Source: Acidobacteriota bacterium
Lineage (GTDB): Bacteria; Acidobacteriota; Terriglobia; Acidiferrales; UBA7541
Reading direction: 5' to 3'
NCBI GenBank assembly: GCA_013289695.1
Contig: JABCZK010000011.1
Coordinates: forward strand, 62,001 to 126,000
DNA length: 64,000 nt
Below, in pieces: positions 25,438 to 33,578 of the stretch. A program made the position numbers and the translations under genes. Position 1 is the stretch's first letter, and the number at the start of each line of letters is the position of its first letter. Below the pieces are notes generated by a model, which ran no database searches, was not told the DNA's origin, and saw only the letters and a program-made list of their open reading frames with translations.

Positions 25438-26577
25438 CTAGGTTTGAGCGAGCGCCTGGTCCAGATCAGCAATAATGTCCTCGACGTCTTCAATCCCGAC
25501 GGACAAGCGCACCAACCCCTGCGTGATCCCAATCTGCATCTGGATTTCCGGCGGGATGGAAGCATGCGTCATAAGCGCCGGCAGGGAAATCAGCGTCTCG
25601 ACGCCCCCCAAGCTTTCCGCCAGCGAGCACAGCCGCACGTGATTCAGAAACTGCTTGGCCGATTCCCGCGGGCCCAGGTCAAAGGAAATCATGGAGCCAA
25701 AGCCTCGCTGCTGCCGCTTGGCGATTTCATGCTGCGGATGCGAAGCGAGGCCGGGAAAGATGACGTGCTTCACCTTGGGATGAGCCGCCAAGTACTTCGC
25801 CACCGTCATCCCGTTGGAATTGTGGCGGTCCATGCGCACCGCCAGCGTCTTCACACCGCGCGAAACCAGGAAGCAATCCATGGGAGCGAGGCCTGCTCCC
25901 GCCGAGCGTTGCACAAAATATATTTTCTGAGCCTGTTCCGGTGTGCTGACGATCACCGCTCCCCCGGTGCAATCGCTGTGGCCGTTCAGGAATTTGGTCA
26001 TGGAATGCACGACGATGTCCGCGCCAAGAGCGAGGGGCTGCTGGAGATAAGGACTTAGGAATGTGTTGTCCACTACAACCGTCAGATTTCGCTCGTGCCC
26101 CAGTTTTGCCACGGCGGCCAAGTCGGTCACGATCATCGTGGGATTCGTGGGAGTCTCCACGTATATCATTTTCGTATTCGGCTTGATGGCCTGCCGCACT
26201 TTTTCCAAATTAGAAGTGTCCACGTAACTGAATTCCAGTCCGAACTGGACCAGAAGTTGCGTCGTGATGCGGAACACGCCGCCATAGACCGATTGGGAAA
26301 GAATGGTGTGGTCGCCCGGGCGCAACAGGCGGAAGACGGCATCAATCGCCGCCATGCCGGAAGTGAAGACGTAGGCGGCGTGGCCACCCTCCAGCTTTGC
26401 GATGGTACGCTCGAGAGCTTTTCTGTTCGGGTGGTTGGTGCGGGCATAGTCGTAGCCCTTGCTCTTGCCCATCTGTTCGATCACGTAGGTCGAGGTTTGG
26501 TAAATCGGGGCGACGATTGACCCGGTCAGCGCGTCCGGCTCCTGGCCTACGTGGATTGCATCGGTCGAAAAACCCAT
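25438..26577 (-). CDS. Cystathionine gamma-synthase/lyase family PLP enzyme
   Basis: Trans-sulfuration enzyme of the Cys/Met metabolism PLP family. The PLP lysine lies in DIVVHSMTKFLNGHSD; other marks are PIYQTSTYV, YDYARTNHPNRKALE, the phosphate-binding SGMAAIDAVFRLL, IYVETPTNPTM, and VVDNTFLSPYLQQPLALGAD. The end VRLSVGIEDVEDIIADLDQAL is diagnostic. Synthase (MetB), gamma-lyase and O-acetylhomoserine lyase cannot be separated from motifs; the sequence resembles bacterial MetB/MccB. The ATG at 26577 is preceded by GGAGG with 6-nt spacing. 379 aa. Alone; no SAM riboswitch recognised upstream. Confidence 0.93.
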   Translation of the reverse strand: MGFSTDAIHVGQEPDALTGSIVAPIYQTSTYVIEQMGKSKGYDYARTNHPNRKALERTIAKLEGGHAAYVFTSGMAAIDAVFRLLRPGDHTILSQSVYGGVFRITTQLLVQFGLEFSYVDTSNLEKVRQAIKPNTKMIYVETPTNPTMIVTDLAAVAKLGHERNLTVVVDNTFLSPYLQQPLALGADIVVHSMTKFLNGHSDCTGGAVIVSTPEQAQKIYFVQRSAGAGLAPMDCFLVSRGVKTLAVRMDRHNSNGMTVAKYLAAHPKVKHVIFPGLASHPQHEIAKRQQRGFGSMISFDLGPRESAKQFLNHVRLCSLAESLGGVETLISLPALMTHASIPPEIQMQIGITQGLVRLSVGIEDVEDIIADLDQALAQT

Positions 26578-26958
26578 CACTTTCCTCCAGACACGATTCC
26601 TGCGAACTTTTTCAGCTTCGCGTTGCGCCTAATCCAGGCGTCCACTCCAAGAGCTTGCCTGAGAAAGGTCGTGCGACTGGCAAATTCAGGGCACTTAGCG
26701 TCTTACGTTCTCACAGCGGACCTCGGTGATCCGTGTTGGCTCCCAGATTTGACCCTTTATCATACGTCAGGCGGAGGCCATCACGACACCGACCGCCCAG
26801 TGCATTGTTAAGGATGCAGCAACGCAGCCGCAGCAAAAGGTGTTAGGGTCATGGTTCTAAACCTCCTGCGTATTCGATACCTCTGACGAGCGCCGTCGCC
26901 AACGTCCCTGGACGTATGCGCTTGAGCGACCGCCCCGTTTGGAGTACAAGAAGGAGGT
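26578..26958. other. Divergent intergenic region between the PLP enzyme and the 26959 gene
   Basis: About 380 bp with no convincing gene. It must hold promoters for both directions. I checked the minus-strand leader for SAM or SAH riboswitch cores and found none that I recognise. Confidence 0.5.
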
Positions 26959-27438
26959 ATGAGGCGCTGCGCCTTCTCTCGCGGATTATTCTCTCTCTTG
27001 GCAGTGGCCGCAATTTTGGCAACGGGATTGCTCGCTCCCGACGCCTGCCGCGCGCAGGGGAACGACGCCGGCAAGACCCCGACCCAGAGTCAAGCTGACG
27101 CCACCGACAAGCCCAGCCAGAAAGACGATCAAACTTCCGACGGCACCACGGTCCGATTAAGGATCCGTGTCACCAACAGCCAAGACAAGCCGGTAGGAAA
27201 TGCCAGCGTGTACGTCCGTTTCAATCAGCCTGGTGGATTCTTACGCAAAGACAAACTCGCCGAATTGAGCTTCAAGACGAACGAAGACGGTTCGGTGAAA
27301 GTTCCCGCGGTGCCGCAAGGCAAGATTTTGATTCAGGTGATTGCCAAGGGATTGCACACATATGGCAAGTGGTACGACATCGAAAAAGATCAAGAGACAA
27401 TTGAAATCAAGCTCGAAGCCGCTCCTCGCTGGTATTAG
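26959..27438 (+). CDS. Secreted protein with carboxypeptidase-regulatory-like beta domain
   Basis: Exported 159-aa protein. Signal peptide at residues 1-32 (MRRCAFSRG, hydrophobic LFSLLAVAAILATGLLA, cleavage near CRAQG). A Gln/Asp/Ser-rich linker to about residue 60 is followed by a single Ig-like or transthyretin-like domain: VRLRIRVTNSQDKPVGNASVYVRFN, then TNEDGSVKVPAVPQGKILIQVIAKG. This is the pattern of the CarboxypepD_reg-like fold, usually a binding or structural module. Strong AGGAGG Shine-Dalgarno before the ATG. Target unknown. Periplasmic or secreted. Confidence 0.82.
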   Translation: MRRCAFSRGLFSLLAVAAILATGLLAPDACRAQGNDAGKTPTQSQADATDKPSQKDDQTSDGTTVRLRIRVTNSQDKPVGNASVYVRFNQPGGFLRKDKLAELSFKTNEDGSVKVPAVPQGKILIQVIAKGLHTYGKWYDIEKDQETIEIKLEAAPRWY

Positions 27439-27818
27439 CTTCGATCCCCCCGAAATTTTAATTTCCGCGTGCTCCCATCGCTTTTTTAAGTTAACGATTC
27501 CGCGCTGCCCGGAATTAGTGCAAACAGGTTTAAGCCTTGGCATTGCAGAACGAATTCGTTTTCCGTGCGTTCATTTCCACACGGTTTTCAACAGAACTGT
27601 TGAAAACTTTTACAAAAATTTTATATTTTCTTTGCGGTTTGGCGATGGAATGTTTTCAAAAATGCGCTCGCGCGTTTCCCGCAGTCTTTTTCAGACGTGA
27701 CCGCGAGTTTTCCTGCCCAAAAAGAAGTTTGCCTGCGCGACGCGCGCGTGCGGGTCGGCTGCGCCGGTTCGTGCGCTTGCTATCATCGTTACTCGGCTGC
27801 AAAATATCACAGCCCCGA
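27439..27818. other. AT-rich intergenic region with a long palindrome
   Basis: Between the 26959 gene and the deacetylase. It is visibly richer in A and T than its surroundings, especially 27571-27665. It contains the perfect 24-nt palindrome at 27584-27607 listed separately. The long reading frame crossing it into the deacetylase gene is not protein-like. Confidence 0.55.
27584..27607. promoter_or_regulatory. Perfect palindrome GTTTTCAACAG-AA-CTGTTGAAAAC
   Basis: Two 11-bp arms separated by 2 nt, preceded at 27573-27582 by ATTTCCACAC and followed by an AT-rich run. The arms contain TTTTCAACA/TGTTGAAAA, which resembles weak DnaA boxes (two mismatches to TTATCCACA), as does the preceding ATTTCCACA. 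A dimeric repressor operator is the simpler reading. No dnaA, dnaN, gidA or parA gene is nearby. Confidence 0.5.
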
Positions 27819-28685
27819 ATGAAATCCTTGATTCTCAATGCCGATGACCTTGGAATGACGCGTGGTGTGAACGAGGGAATCATTCGCGCTCACCGCGAAG
27901 GGATTCTCACGAGCACCACGTTGATGGCCAATGGTCCCTCATTCGACGATGCGGTGGAAAGAATCGCCGCGAATCCACAGCTGGGAGTTGGCTGCCATCT
28001 AGTTCTCGTCGGCGGAAAATGTATCGCTCGACGGGAAACGGTTGGGTCTCTGGCCGACGCGGACGGCAATTTGCCCGAGTCCCTCCCGAAGTTCGTCGCC
28101 CGGCTTAGCTCCGGCATGATCCCGGCCGGTGAGATCGAACGAGAGCTTCGCGCCCAAATCGAAAAAATTCGGGCGGCCGGAATAACTCCGACGCACCTGG
28201 ATACCCACAAACATACGCACGCGCATCCTCGTGTGATGGAAGCGCTAGCCAGAGTCGCCAAAGAATTTGGAATCAAGCGAGTACGCAAGCCTGTGGAAAA
28301 TCTTCACGACTCCTGGCAGACGATGCAGGCCGACGAGAAGGGCATTACCATGCAAATCGTGGCGGCGGGCGCGGTTCGCGCGGTCGCTCCGCGCTTCCTG
28401 GCCATCGCCCGGAAGTACGGCCTTCTCTTTCCGGACCATTTCCTGGGATTGGCAGTAACTGGCCAAGTGAGCGCCGCCGCGCTGCGCCGTATGGTTGATA
28501 CACTGGACGACGGCAGCACTGAAATAATGTTGCATCCTGGAATTTGCGACGCCGACCTGGTGCAGTCGGGCACCCGGCTGCGAGAGCAACGCGAAACCGA
28601 ACTCGCTGCGCTGCTCGACCCCAACGTACGCATTGCATTAAACGAACGCGGCGTTCGCTTAATCAGCTATCGCGAGTTAAACTAA
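27819..28685 (+). CDS. ChbG/HpnK family carbohydrate deacetylase (YdjC-like)
   Basis: Metal-dependent deacetylase of the YdjC/ChbG family, which removes acetyl groups from N-acetyl sugars; the HpnK branch is tied to hopanoid glycolipids. The N-terminal metal site LILNADDLGMTRGVNEGI (Asp-Asp), the HLVLVGGKC region, and the ligand histidines in THLDTHKHTHAHPRVMEAL are complete. The start at MKSLILN (ATG 27819) gives 288 aa, the normal length. The downstream GT2 gene begins 4 nt after the stop, so they likely work on the same glycolipid. Confidence 0.9.
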   Translation: MKSLILNADDLGMTRGVNEGIIRAHREGILTSTTLMANGPSFDDAVERIAANPQLGVGCHLVLVGGKCIARRETVGSLADADGNLPESLPKFVARLSSGMIPAGEIERELRAQIEKIRAAGITPTHLDTHKHTHAHPRVMEALARVAKEFGIKRVRKPVENLHDSWQTMQADEKGITMQIVAAGAVRAVAPRFLAIARKYGLLFPDHFLGLAVTGQVSAAALRRMVDTLDDGSTEIMLHPGICDADLVQSGTRLREQRETELAALLDPNVRIALNERGVRLISYRELN

Positions 28686-28689
28686 GTAC

Positions 28690-29733
28690 ATGCGCGAGCA
28701 CCCCAAAACCCCGCCACGCTTTTCCCTGGTGGTGCCCTTTCACGACGAGCAACAGAGCGTCCGCGAATTGCACCGGCAGTTGAGCGAGATCATGACCGGG
28801 CGATTCGAACCAGTTGAGTTCGTTTACGTGGATGACCAGAGCTCGGACGCGACTCCCCAGATACTCGCCGAGATTGCCGAGGAGGATCCGCGCGTCGCGG
28901 TGCTTCGCCTGAAGCGCAATTACGGCCAGACTACGGCGCTGGCCGCGGGATTTGATTACGCTTCCGGCGATGTGATCATTTCCATGGACGGCGACTTGCA
29001 GCACGACCCTGCCGATATTCCGGTTCTGCTCGAAACTCTGGATGCCACTGGCTGCGACATCGTGAGCGGCTGGCGGCAAAAACGCGTGGACAACTTTATT
29101 TTGCGTCGATTGCCGTCGCTGGTAGCCAATTGGATGATGGCCAAGTTATCCGGCGTCCCCATCCACGACTTCGGCACGACCTTCAAGGTTTACCGCCGCG
29201 AGACCATCAAAGACGTTCCGTTATACGGCGAAATGCACCGCTTCATTCCCGCGTTGGCGGCGTGGAATGGGGCCAAGATCGTTGAGGTTCCGATACGCAA
29301 CATCGTGCGGCCAGACGGCCAGTCGCATTACGGGATCTCGCGGACGCTGCGCGTTTTCTTCGACATCATCACCATTCGCTTCTTGATGCGCTACATGACG
29401 CGCCCACTGCACTTCTTCGGTCCTCCAGGACTGCTGGGATTGTTCTTGGGCGGCGGAATCATGGCGTTTCTGCTGGCCGAAAAGCTGCTGTGGTGGCGGC
29501 TGGACCTCTTCGCGGAGCATGGGCCCCTGCTGGTCCTGGGAATGATGCTGACCTTGTTCGGAGTCCAATTGTTGGCCGTAGGGTTGGTAGGCGAGCTGCT
29601 CATGCGCACGCACTTCGAATCCCGAGAGAGCCCCATCTACCGCGTGGAGCACGTTTACGGCGGCCCCGAGGCCACCAATATTTCCGGCTACCCCAAAGCA
29701 AAAACGCTTGCGTCCAGGCAAGCTGGCGGATAG
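28690..29733 (+). CDS. GT2 family glycosyltransferase with C-terminal membrane anchor
   Basis: Polyisoprenyl-phosphate-type glycosyltransferase (DPM1/ArnC-like). The GT-A domain (residues 1-235) has SLVVPFHDEQQSVRELHRQL, the nucleotide site VDDQSSDATPQIL, the metal-binding SMDGDLQHDPADIP, and a later HRFIPALAAWNGAKIVEVPI as in ArnC. Two hydrophobic helices follow (about residues 238-262 and 278-303). It would attach a sugar to undecaprenyl phosphate or a related lipid on the inner membrane. Co-transcribed with the deacetylase upstream. Sugar specificity unknown. Confidence 0.92.
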   Translation: MREHPKTPPRFSLVVPFHDEQQSVRELHRQLSEIMTGRFEPVEFVYVDDQSSDATPQILAEIAEEDPRVAVLRLKRNYGQTTALAAGFDYASGDVIISMDGDLQHDPADIPVLLETLDATGCDIVSGWRQKRVDNFILRRLPSLVANWMMAKLSGVPIHDFGTTFKVYRRETIKDVPLYGEMHRFIPALAAWNGAKIVEVPIRNIVRPDGQSHYGISRTLRVFFDIITIRFLMRYMTRPLHFFGPPGLLGLFLGGGIMAFLLAEKLLWWRLDLFAEHGPLLVLGMMLTLFGVQLLAVGLVGELLMRTHFESRESPIYRVEHVYGGPEATNISGYPKAKTLASRQAGG

Positions 29734-29782
29734 ATTGTCGGCTGCCTAGCCGGGGGATATTGCGTCCCACCGAATATCCGTC

Positions 29783-30583
29783 GTGCAACACCGGCTAAAT
29801 CTGGCGCCAATCAAGATCGAGGAGAATTTGCGCAAGGCTTTCCTTTCCGGTTGCGTCGCCCTATTGCTTGCAGCAATCGTATGGGCGGGCGGCGATCCGT
29901 GGAAGTCCAAGCCGTATCAGCAGTGGGATGCCAAAGATATACGCAAAGTGCTCGACGCTTCCCCGTGGGTGCGCAGTGTCCAAGTTGATGCTCCCTGGAG
30001 AAACGGAGATGTTGCGGCGGGCGATGCCGATGGCGGTGGCACGGCGGCGCAACCAGCGCCCGCCCGCATGGGCCAAGCACCCCGCACAGGCCCGGGCGGT
30101 GGCGGCGCTGATGCGGGTGCTGGTCCCCAGACGGCCTTAGCCACATTCGTTGTGCGCTGGGCGTCGTCGCGGACCATCCGCGAGGCCGTTCTTCGGAATG
30201 ACATTCTCACAGCCCATATTAAGGAAGACGCCGCGGAACAAGAGCTCGCGCATCTCAGCGAAACGTACGAGATAGTGGTGGCGGGAGCGGACATGAAGCC
30301 GTTCCAGTCCGTGGACGAGAAGATTCTGGAACACGGTGCTTTCCTGATGGACAGGAAAACGAAACAAAAAATCGCGCCCTCCAGCGTGAAGATCCAGAAC
30401 AGCGAGGACGGGACAAAGATACTGTCCGTTCTTTTTATCTTTAGGAAGCAGTCGGACAGCGGGATGTCCACGATCGGCGCGGATGTAAAGACTGTGGATT
30501 TTCTGTCCGTGGTCACCAACGTGAAAATAGAAGCCAGCTTTGACATTACCAAGATGACGGATACATTGGGACGCGACCTCTAG
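29783..30583 (+). CDS. Hypothetical exported protein, 266 aa
   Basis: An N-terminal hydrophobic segment (AFLSGCVALLLAAIVWAGG, about residues 18-36) serves as signal peptide or anchor; the longest frame begins at ATG 29783. The next part, DPWKSKPYQQWDAKDIRKVLDASPW, looks like a small conserved domain that I believe recurs in acidobacterial secreted proteins, sometimes beside GWxTD-type domains. A Gly/Ala/Pro-rich low-complexity linker (about residues 78-112) is followed by a C-terminal alpha/beta part. No enzyme motif. The gene is followed by another secreted protein 39 nt downstream. Confidence 0.72.
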   Translation: MQHRLNLAPIKIEENLRKAFLSGCVALLLAAIVWAGGDPWKSKPYQQWDAKDIRKVLDASPWVRSVQVDAPWRNGDVAAGDADGGGTAAQPAPARMGQAPRTGPGGGGADAGAGPQTALATFVVRWASSRTIREAVLRNDILTAHIKEDAAEQELAHLSETYEIVVAGADMKPFQSVDEKILEHGAFLMDRKTKQKIAPSSVKIQNSEDGTKILSVLFIFRKQSDSGMSTIGADVKTVDFLSVVTNVKIEASFDITKMTDTLGRDL

Positions 30584-30622
30584 TCTCAATCGCTCAGAAT
30601 CTCAAGTACGCGAGGAGTGTTC

Positions 30623-31288
30623 ATGAAGATAGCGGCGCGCTTCGGTTGCCTTGGCGTTCTGTTCGCGATATTGCCCGGGTTCGCGACCGCGCAGATGGGG
30701 ATGCACGCCGGTCCGGCGATGCGTGGAATCTTCAATCCGGTCGTGGGTTCGGGCGGCCAATACGAAATGACGACGGAAAAGGGCACCAAGCTGGAAATGG
30801 AAATCGCCGTCGTCGGCAAGGAATCGGTCGGCGGCAAAGATGGCTACTGGTTCGAAACCACCTTTTCCGATCCATCGATGGGACGAATGGTCCACAAGAC
30901 GTTGACGGTTGTGGACGGAACGGACACCGTTATCTCTCGCATGATCATGCAAATGGGGAACCGTCCGCCGATGGAAATGCCGACGAGCATGATGAAATCG
31001 AGCGCGCAAAAGCAGTCTGCCGATATCCGCGAGCGGGCCGAAGACGTTGGGAGCGAATCCATCACCACTCCCGCAGGAACTTTCACTGCCGAGCATTACA
31101 AAATGAAGGACGGCTCAGGCGATGCCTGGGTAGCTCCCAAGGCCGGCCCCTATGGCCTGGTAAAGTTCCAGGGAAAAGACACGTCCATGGTGCTGACGAA
31201 GGTCATCACCGATGCCAAGGACAAGATTACCGGGACTCCGCAGCCGTTTAATCCGATGATGTTTCAGCAAGACCAGCAACATCCGTGA
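30623..31288 (+). CDS. Hypothetical secreted protein, 221 aa
   Basis: Signal peptide MKIAARFGCLGVLFAILPGFATAQ (residues 1-24). The mature part is Met-rich (MGMHAGPAM, MIMQMGNRPPMEM, NPMMF) with antiparallel beta character: GQYEMTTEKGTKLEMEIAVVGK and later FTAEHYKMKDGSGDAWVAPKA. This resembles outer-membrane lipoprotein-sorting-like or DUF4412-like beta proteins, only as a resemblance. Methionine clusters could bind copper, speculative. Start chosen at ATG 30623 because GAGGAG is 6 nt upstream. Ends at a clear terminator. Confidence 0.75.
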   Translation: MKIAARFGCLGVLFAILPGFATAQMGMHAGPAMRGIFNPVVGSGGQYEMTTEKGTKLEMEIAVVGKESVGGKDGYWFETTFSDPSMGRMVHKTLTVVDGTDTVISRMIMQMGNRPPMEMPTSMMKSSAQKQSADIRERAEDVGSESITTPAGTFTAEHYKMKDGSGDAWVAPKAGPYGLVKFQGKDTSMVLTKVITDAKDKITGTPQPFNPMMFQQDQQHP

Positions 31289-31314
31289 TAGGGATTCGGT
31301 AATTTCAGGTTTGA

Positions 31315-31355
31315 GAGGCGCCTCACTGGCTCCGGGGCGCCTCTTCTTTTTTTTT
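31315..31355 (+). terminator. Intrinsic terminator
   Basis: GAGGCGCC (31315-31322) pairs with GGCGCCTC (31336-31343), then TTCTTTTTTTTT. It ends the 29783-31288 secreted-protein unit. Confidence 0.85.
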
Positions 31356-31409
31356 AGGCGCGTCTTTCACGTAGCACGCGAATCTAAAGGGACTTGGGGG
31401 ACCTGCTAG

Positions 31410-32174
31410 ATGGTTTCCACCAGCGAAAAATTCTACCGTGGTCGCATCACGCAGCGCGAAAATTTCGCGCCAGATCTATGGAAGGTCAAGATTGACCCGG
31501 GCGGCGAATTCAATTTTGTCGCGGGGCAGTACGCGACTCTGGGAGTGGATTCGCCGCTGAAGCGGGTTGAACGGGCGTACTCGATCGTATCCTCGCCCTA
31601 CGAGCGCGAATTGGAAATTTTCTTCGAACTGATCGAGCAGGGGGAATTGACTCCCTTGTTGCACAAACTGCAAGTGGGCGATGAACTTTCCGTGCGGAAA
31701 ATTGCCAAGGGCCGCTTCACGCTGGATCTGAAAAGCGGACGCCACAACCATCTGCTGCTCGCCACGGTCACGGGCATTGCGCCGTACGTTTCCTACGTCC
31801 GCACGTTGTATGCCGACTGGAAGGAGGGAAAATTTCCGGGCGAGTTGCGGCTGTACATAATTCAGGGCGCCAGCCGTTCCTGGGAATTCGGCTATCGCGA
31901 CGAACTCGAGCGCATCGCCGGTGAAGTGCCGTGGCTGAAGTACGTGCCAACCGTTAGTCGTTCCTGGGAGGACACGGCATGGCGCGGAGAAACCGGGAGA
32001 GTGGAAGACATTATCCGCAAGTACGCGTACCAATGGAAACTCGATCCCGCCGATACCACCGGCTATCTTTGCGGTCACCCACAGATGATTGAGTTGGGAA
32101 GGGGTGTCCTGCTGCGCGGCGGTTACCTCAAAGAAGCCCTGCGGGAAGAAGTTTACTGGATTCCGCCGCGCTAG
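31410..32174 (+). CDS. Ferredoxin/flavodoxin-NADP reductase-like flavoprotein
   Basis: FNR-superfamily oxidoreductase (254 aa). FAD-domain motif RAYSIVSSPYE (about residues 56-66), VAGQYATLG, then the NAD(P)-domain start LLLATVTGIAPYVSYVRTL and the closing GYLCGHPQMIE, where FNRs have a CGxP motif. The C-terminus YWIPPR ends in an aromatic-containing tail like Fpr enzymes. It likely exchanges electrons between NADPH and ferredoxin, cytoplasmic. It stands alone after a terminator. Confidence 0.9.
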   Translation: MVSTSEKFYRGRITQRENFAPDLWKVKIDPGGEFNFVAGQYATLGVDSPLKRVERAYSIVSSPYERELEIFFELIEQGELTPLLHKLQVGDELSVRKIAKGRFTLDLKSGRHNHLLLATVTGIAPYVSYVRTLYADWKEGKFPGELRLYIIQGASRSWEFGYRDELERIAGEVPWLKYVPTVSRSWEDTAWRGETGRVEDIIRKYAYQWKLDPADTTGYLCGHPQMIELGRGVLLRGGYLKEALREEVYWIPPR

Positions 32175-32251
32175 AGCCCCTATCTCGGAAAACTCGAATC
32201 CTTGTATGTCGTGGCTTCAGAGTGTGTCTGAGATCTCGGCAATCTTTGTAG

Positions 32252-32306
32252 GTCGTAGCTTTGGCTACGACATAAATAAGGCGAAATCAGAGCGGCTTCA
32301 GCCGCT
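32252..32306. repeat. Two adjacent perfect hairpins, REP-like intergenic element
   Basis: Hairpin 1: GTCGTAGC-TTTG-GCTACGAC (32252-32271). Hairpin 2: AGCGGC-TTCA-GCCGCT (32291-32306). The combination in a gene-free 235-nt gap resembles REP-type repeats dispersed in many GC-rich genomes. No second copy lies in this window. Confidence 0.55.
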
Positions 32307-32409
32307 GAAGTACGGTCTTGCAACTTTCAGATAGACGCCGAGACTCCAATTCTGACGGGCGCTTGCAAGGGGCCTTGCTGCGCCCGCCAGTAAGGGAATC
32401 CGCCGCGAT

Positions 32410-32853
32410 TTAGTCCTGAGTCTCGGAACTCGCGGCGGCGACCTGTTCCACGGTGCTTTCGATCGCGCGTATCGGCGCGGAAACGTGCACGATGTCATCT
32501 TTATCTGTGACGTCCACCACTACCGAACCGCCGGACTTGGCGACGAGTACGTGTTGCCCTGGTTCGCGCAGCTCCACCAGCGTTAGGTCCTCGCCGGCGC
32601 GCAGTTGCTCGAGCGCCGCGCGGATCGTGGGCATCCACGGCCTAATTTCGGCTGAGGCGCGGCCCAGTTTGCGGCTGGGGACTAAGTGCGTCGCAATGGG
32701 AACGAGCATCGCCGGCGCAAGAACGTAAACGTGATGAACTTCCGGCTGCTTTTCAACCACGTTCACTTCGATCATCCCTTCGCTGCAAATCAGCCCGAGA
32801 CCCGCAAGCGCGGTACCCGCGATTCCCAGCGCCACTTTTCCTAGTAAAACCAT
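32410..32853 (-). CDS. Hypothetical repeat protein, paralogue of the 32884 product
   Basis: 147 aa with an N-terminal hydrophobic segment (about residues 4-23), probably an anchor or signal peptide. The rest is related to the gene upstream: EDLTLVELREPGQHVLVAKSG aligns with the paralogue segment NEFVTVKEKDQDVRVAKSNG, and VVVDVTDKDDIVHVSAPIRAIES with the segment after it. The layout is about one and a half copies of a beta-beta-alpha unit with VP/LP-type loops. This unit recalls the SHOCT-like domain of YvlB/DUF2089-type proteins from memory only. 30 nt separate the genes, so they form an operon. Function unknown. Confidence 0.72.
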   Translation of the reverse strand: MVLLGKVALGIAGTALAGLGLICSEGMIEVNVVEKQPEVHHVYVLAPAMLVPIATHLVPSRKLGRASAEIRPWMPTIRAALEQLRAGEDLTLVELREPGQHVLVAKSGGSVVVDVTDKDDIVHVSAPIRAIESTVEQVAAASSETQD

Positions 32854-32883
32854 CTTGCACCTCCTGCGCGAATTTCCACGGAC

Positions 32884-33462
32884 TTACTCCGCTGAGCTAT
32901 GCGAATCGATCCAGATGCGCACGTGCTCCGTGGCGTCCTGCACGGTCACCAAAACCGCGTCGCCCGCATCGCTAAGCGCGCGAACGGCTGCGGCCACGTC
33001 GAGTTCGTTTTCCTTCGCAGTGGAAAATAGCGCGTCCACCACCTTCATGGGGATGGTGACGTCCACTTTCTCGCCGTCTTTGCTCTTGTCCAAAACGTGT
33101 ACGATCAAGTCTCCATTCGATTTCGCCACGCGCACGTCCTGATCTTTTTCTTTCACCGTGACAAATTCATTGTCGGGAGCCGTGCGAATGGCCTGCAATA
33201 TCGCGCGCACGTCCACGCCGTTGAAATCCGCCGCGCCGATGGTTACGTGGCCGTTGTGGAGAGTGCCCTTATTCACAGTGGGCAGGATCGCCGCTGCCAT
33301 CGAAAGTGGCAGGTTCACGTTCACGCTCTCGCCTTTCGAGGAATCGTTAACTTTAATGTGGATATAGCGTTCGGTCGGCGCGGCCATTGCCGTTACCGCT
33401 AAATTGCTGATCGTTAGGGCCAAGACACAGCACACCCCAATCGCTCGCATCGCTTTTTGCAT
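32884..33462 (-). CDS. Secreted protein with two internal repeats (SHOCT-like resemblance)
   Basis: 192 aa, signal peptide at residues 1-28 (cleavage near AMAAP). Two tandem repeats are visible: residues about 32-112 (YIHIKVNDSSKGESVNVNLP, then LQAIRTAPDNEFVTVKEKD) and about 119-187 (LIVHVLDKSKDGEKVDVTIP, then VRALSDAGDAVLVTVQDATEHVRIW). Each has a V-x-V-x-[IL]-P strand-turn, an Ala-rich helix and a closing acidic strand. The pattern recalls the SHOCT-like domain found in YvlB/LiaX-type proteins that interact with anti-sigma factors, but an exported location is unusual. First gene of the pair. Confidence 0.78.
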   Translation of the reverse strand: MQKAMRAIGVCCVLALTISNLAVTAMAAPTERYIHIKVNDSSKGESVNVNLPLSMAAAILPTVNKGTLHNGHVTIGAADFNGVDVRAILQAIRTAPDNEFVTVKEKDQDVRVAKSNGDLIVHVLDKSKDGEKVDVTIPMKVVDALFSTAKENELDVAAAVRALSDAGDAVLVTVQDATEHVRIWIDSHSSAE

Positions 33463-33578
33463 GTATGGAAGCCTCCCACGCTCTTCCTGCTCATAAGTAC
33501 GGAGGCAGTAGGAGAAATGTTCCGTGAATTCTTATGCGGTGGCGGATTGCGATTCAACCGGGATAGGACGGCGGGGGA

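Noticed and set aside
26578-26958. SAM riboswitch before the cystathionine gamma-synthase-like gene
   Set aside because: No SAM-I, SAM-II, SAM-IV or SAH core pattern could be found in the leader.
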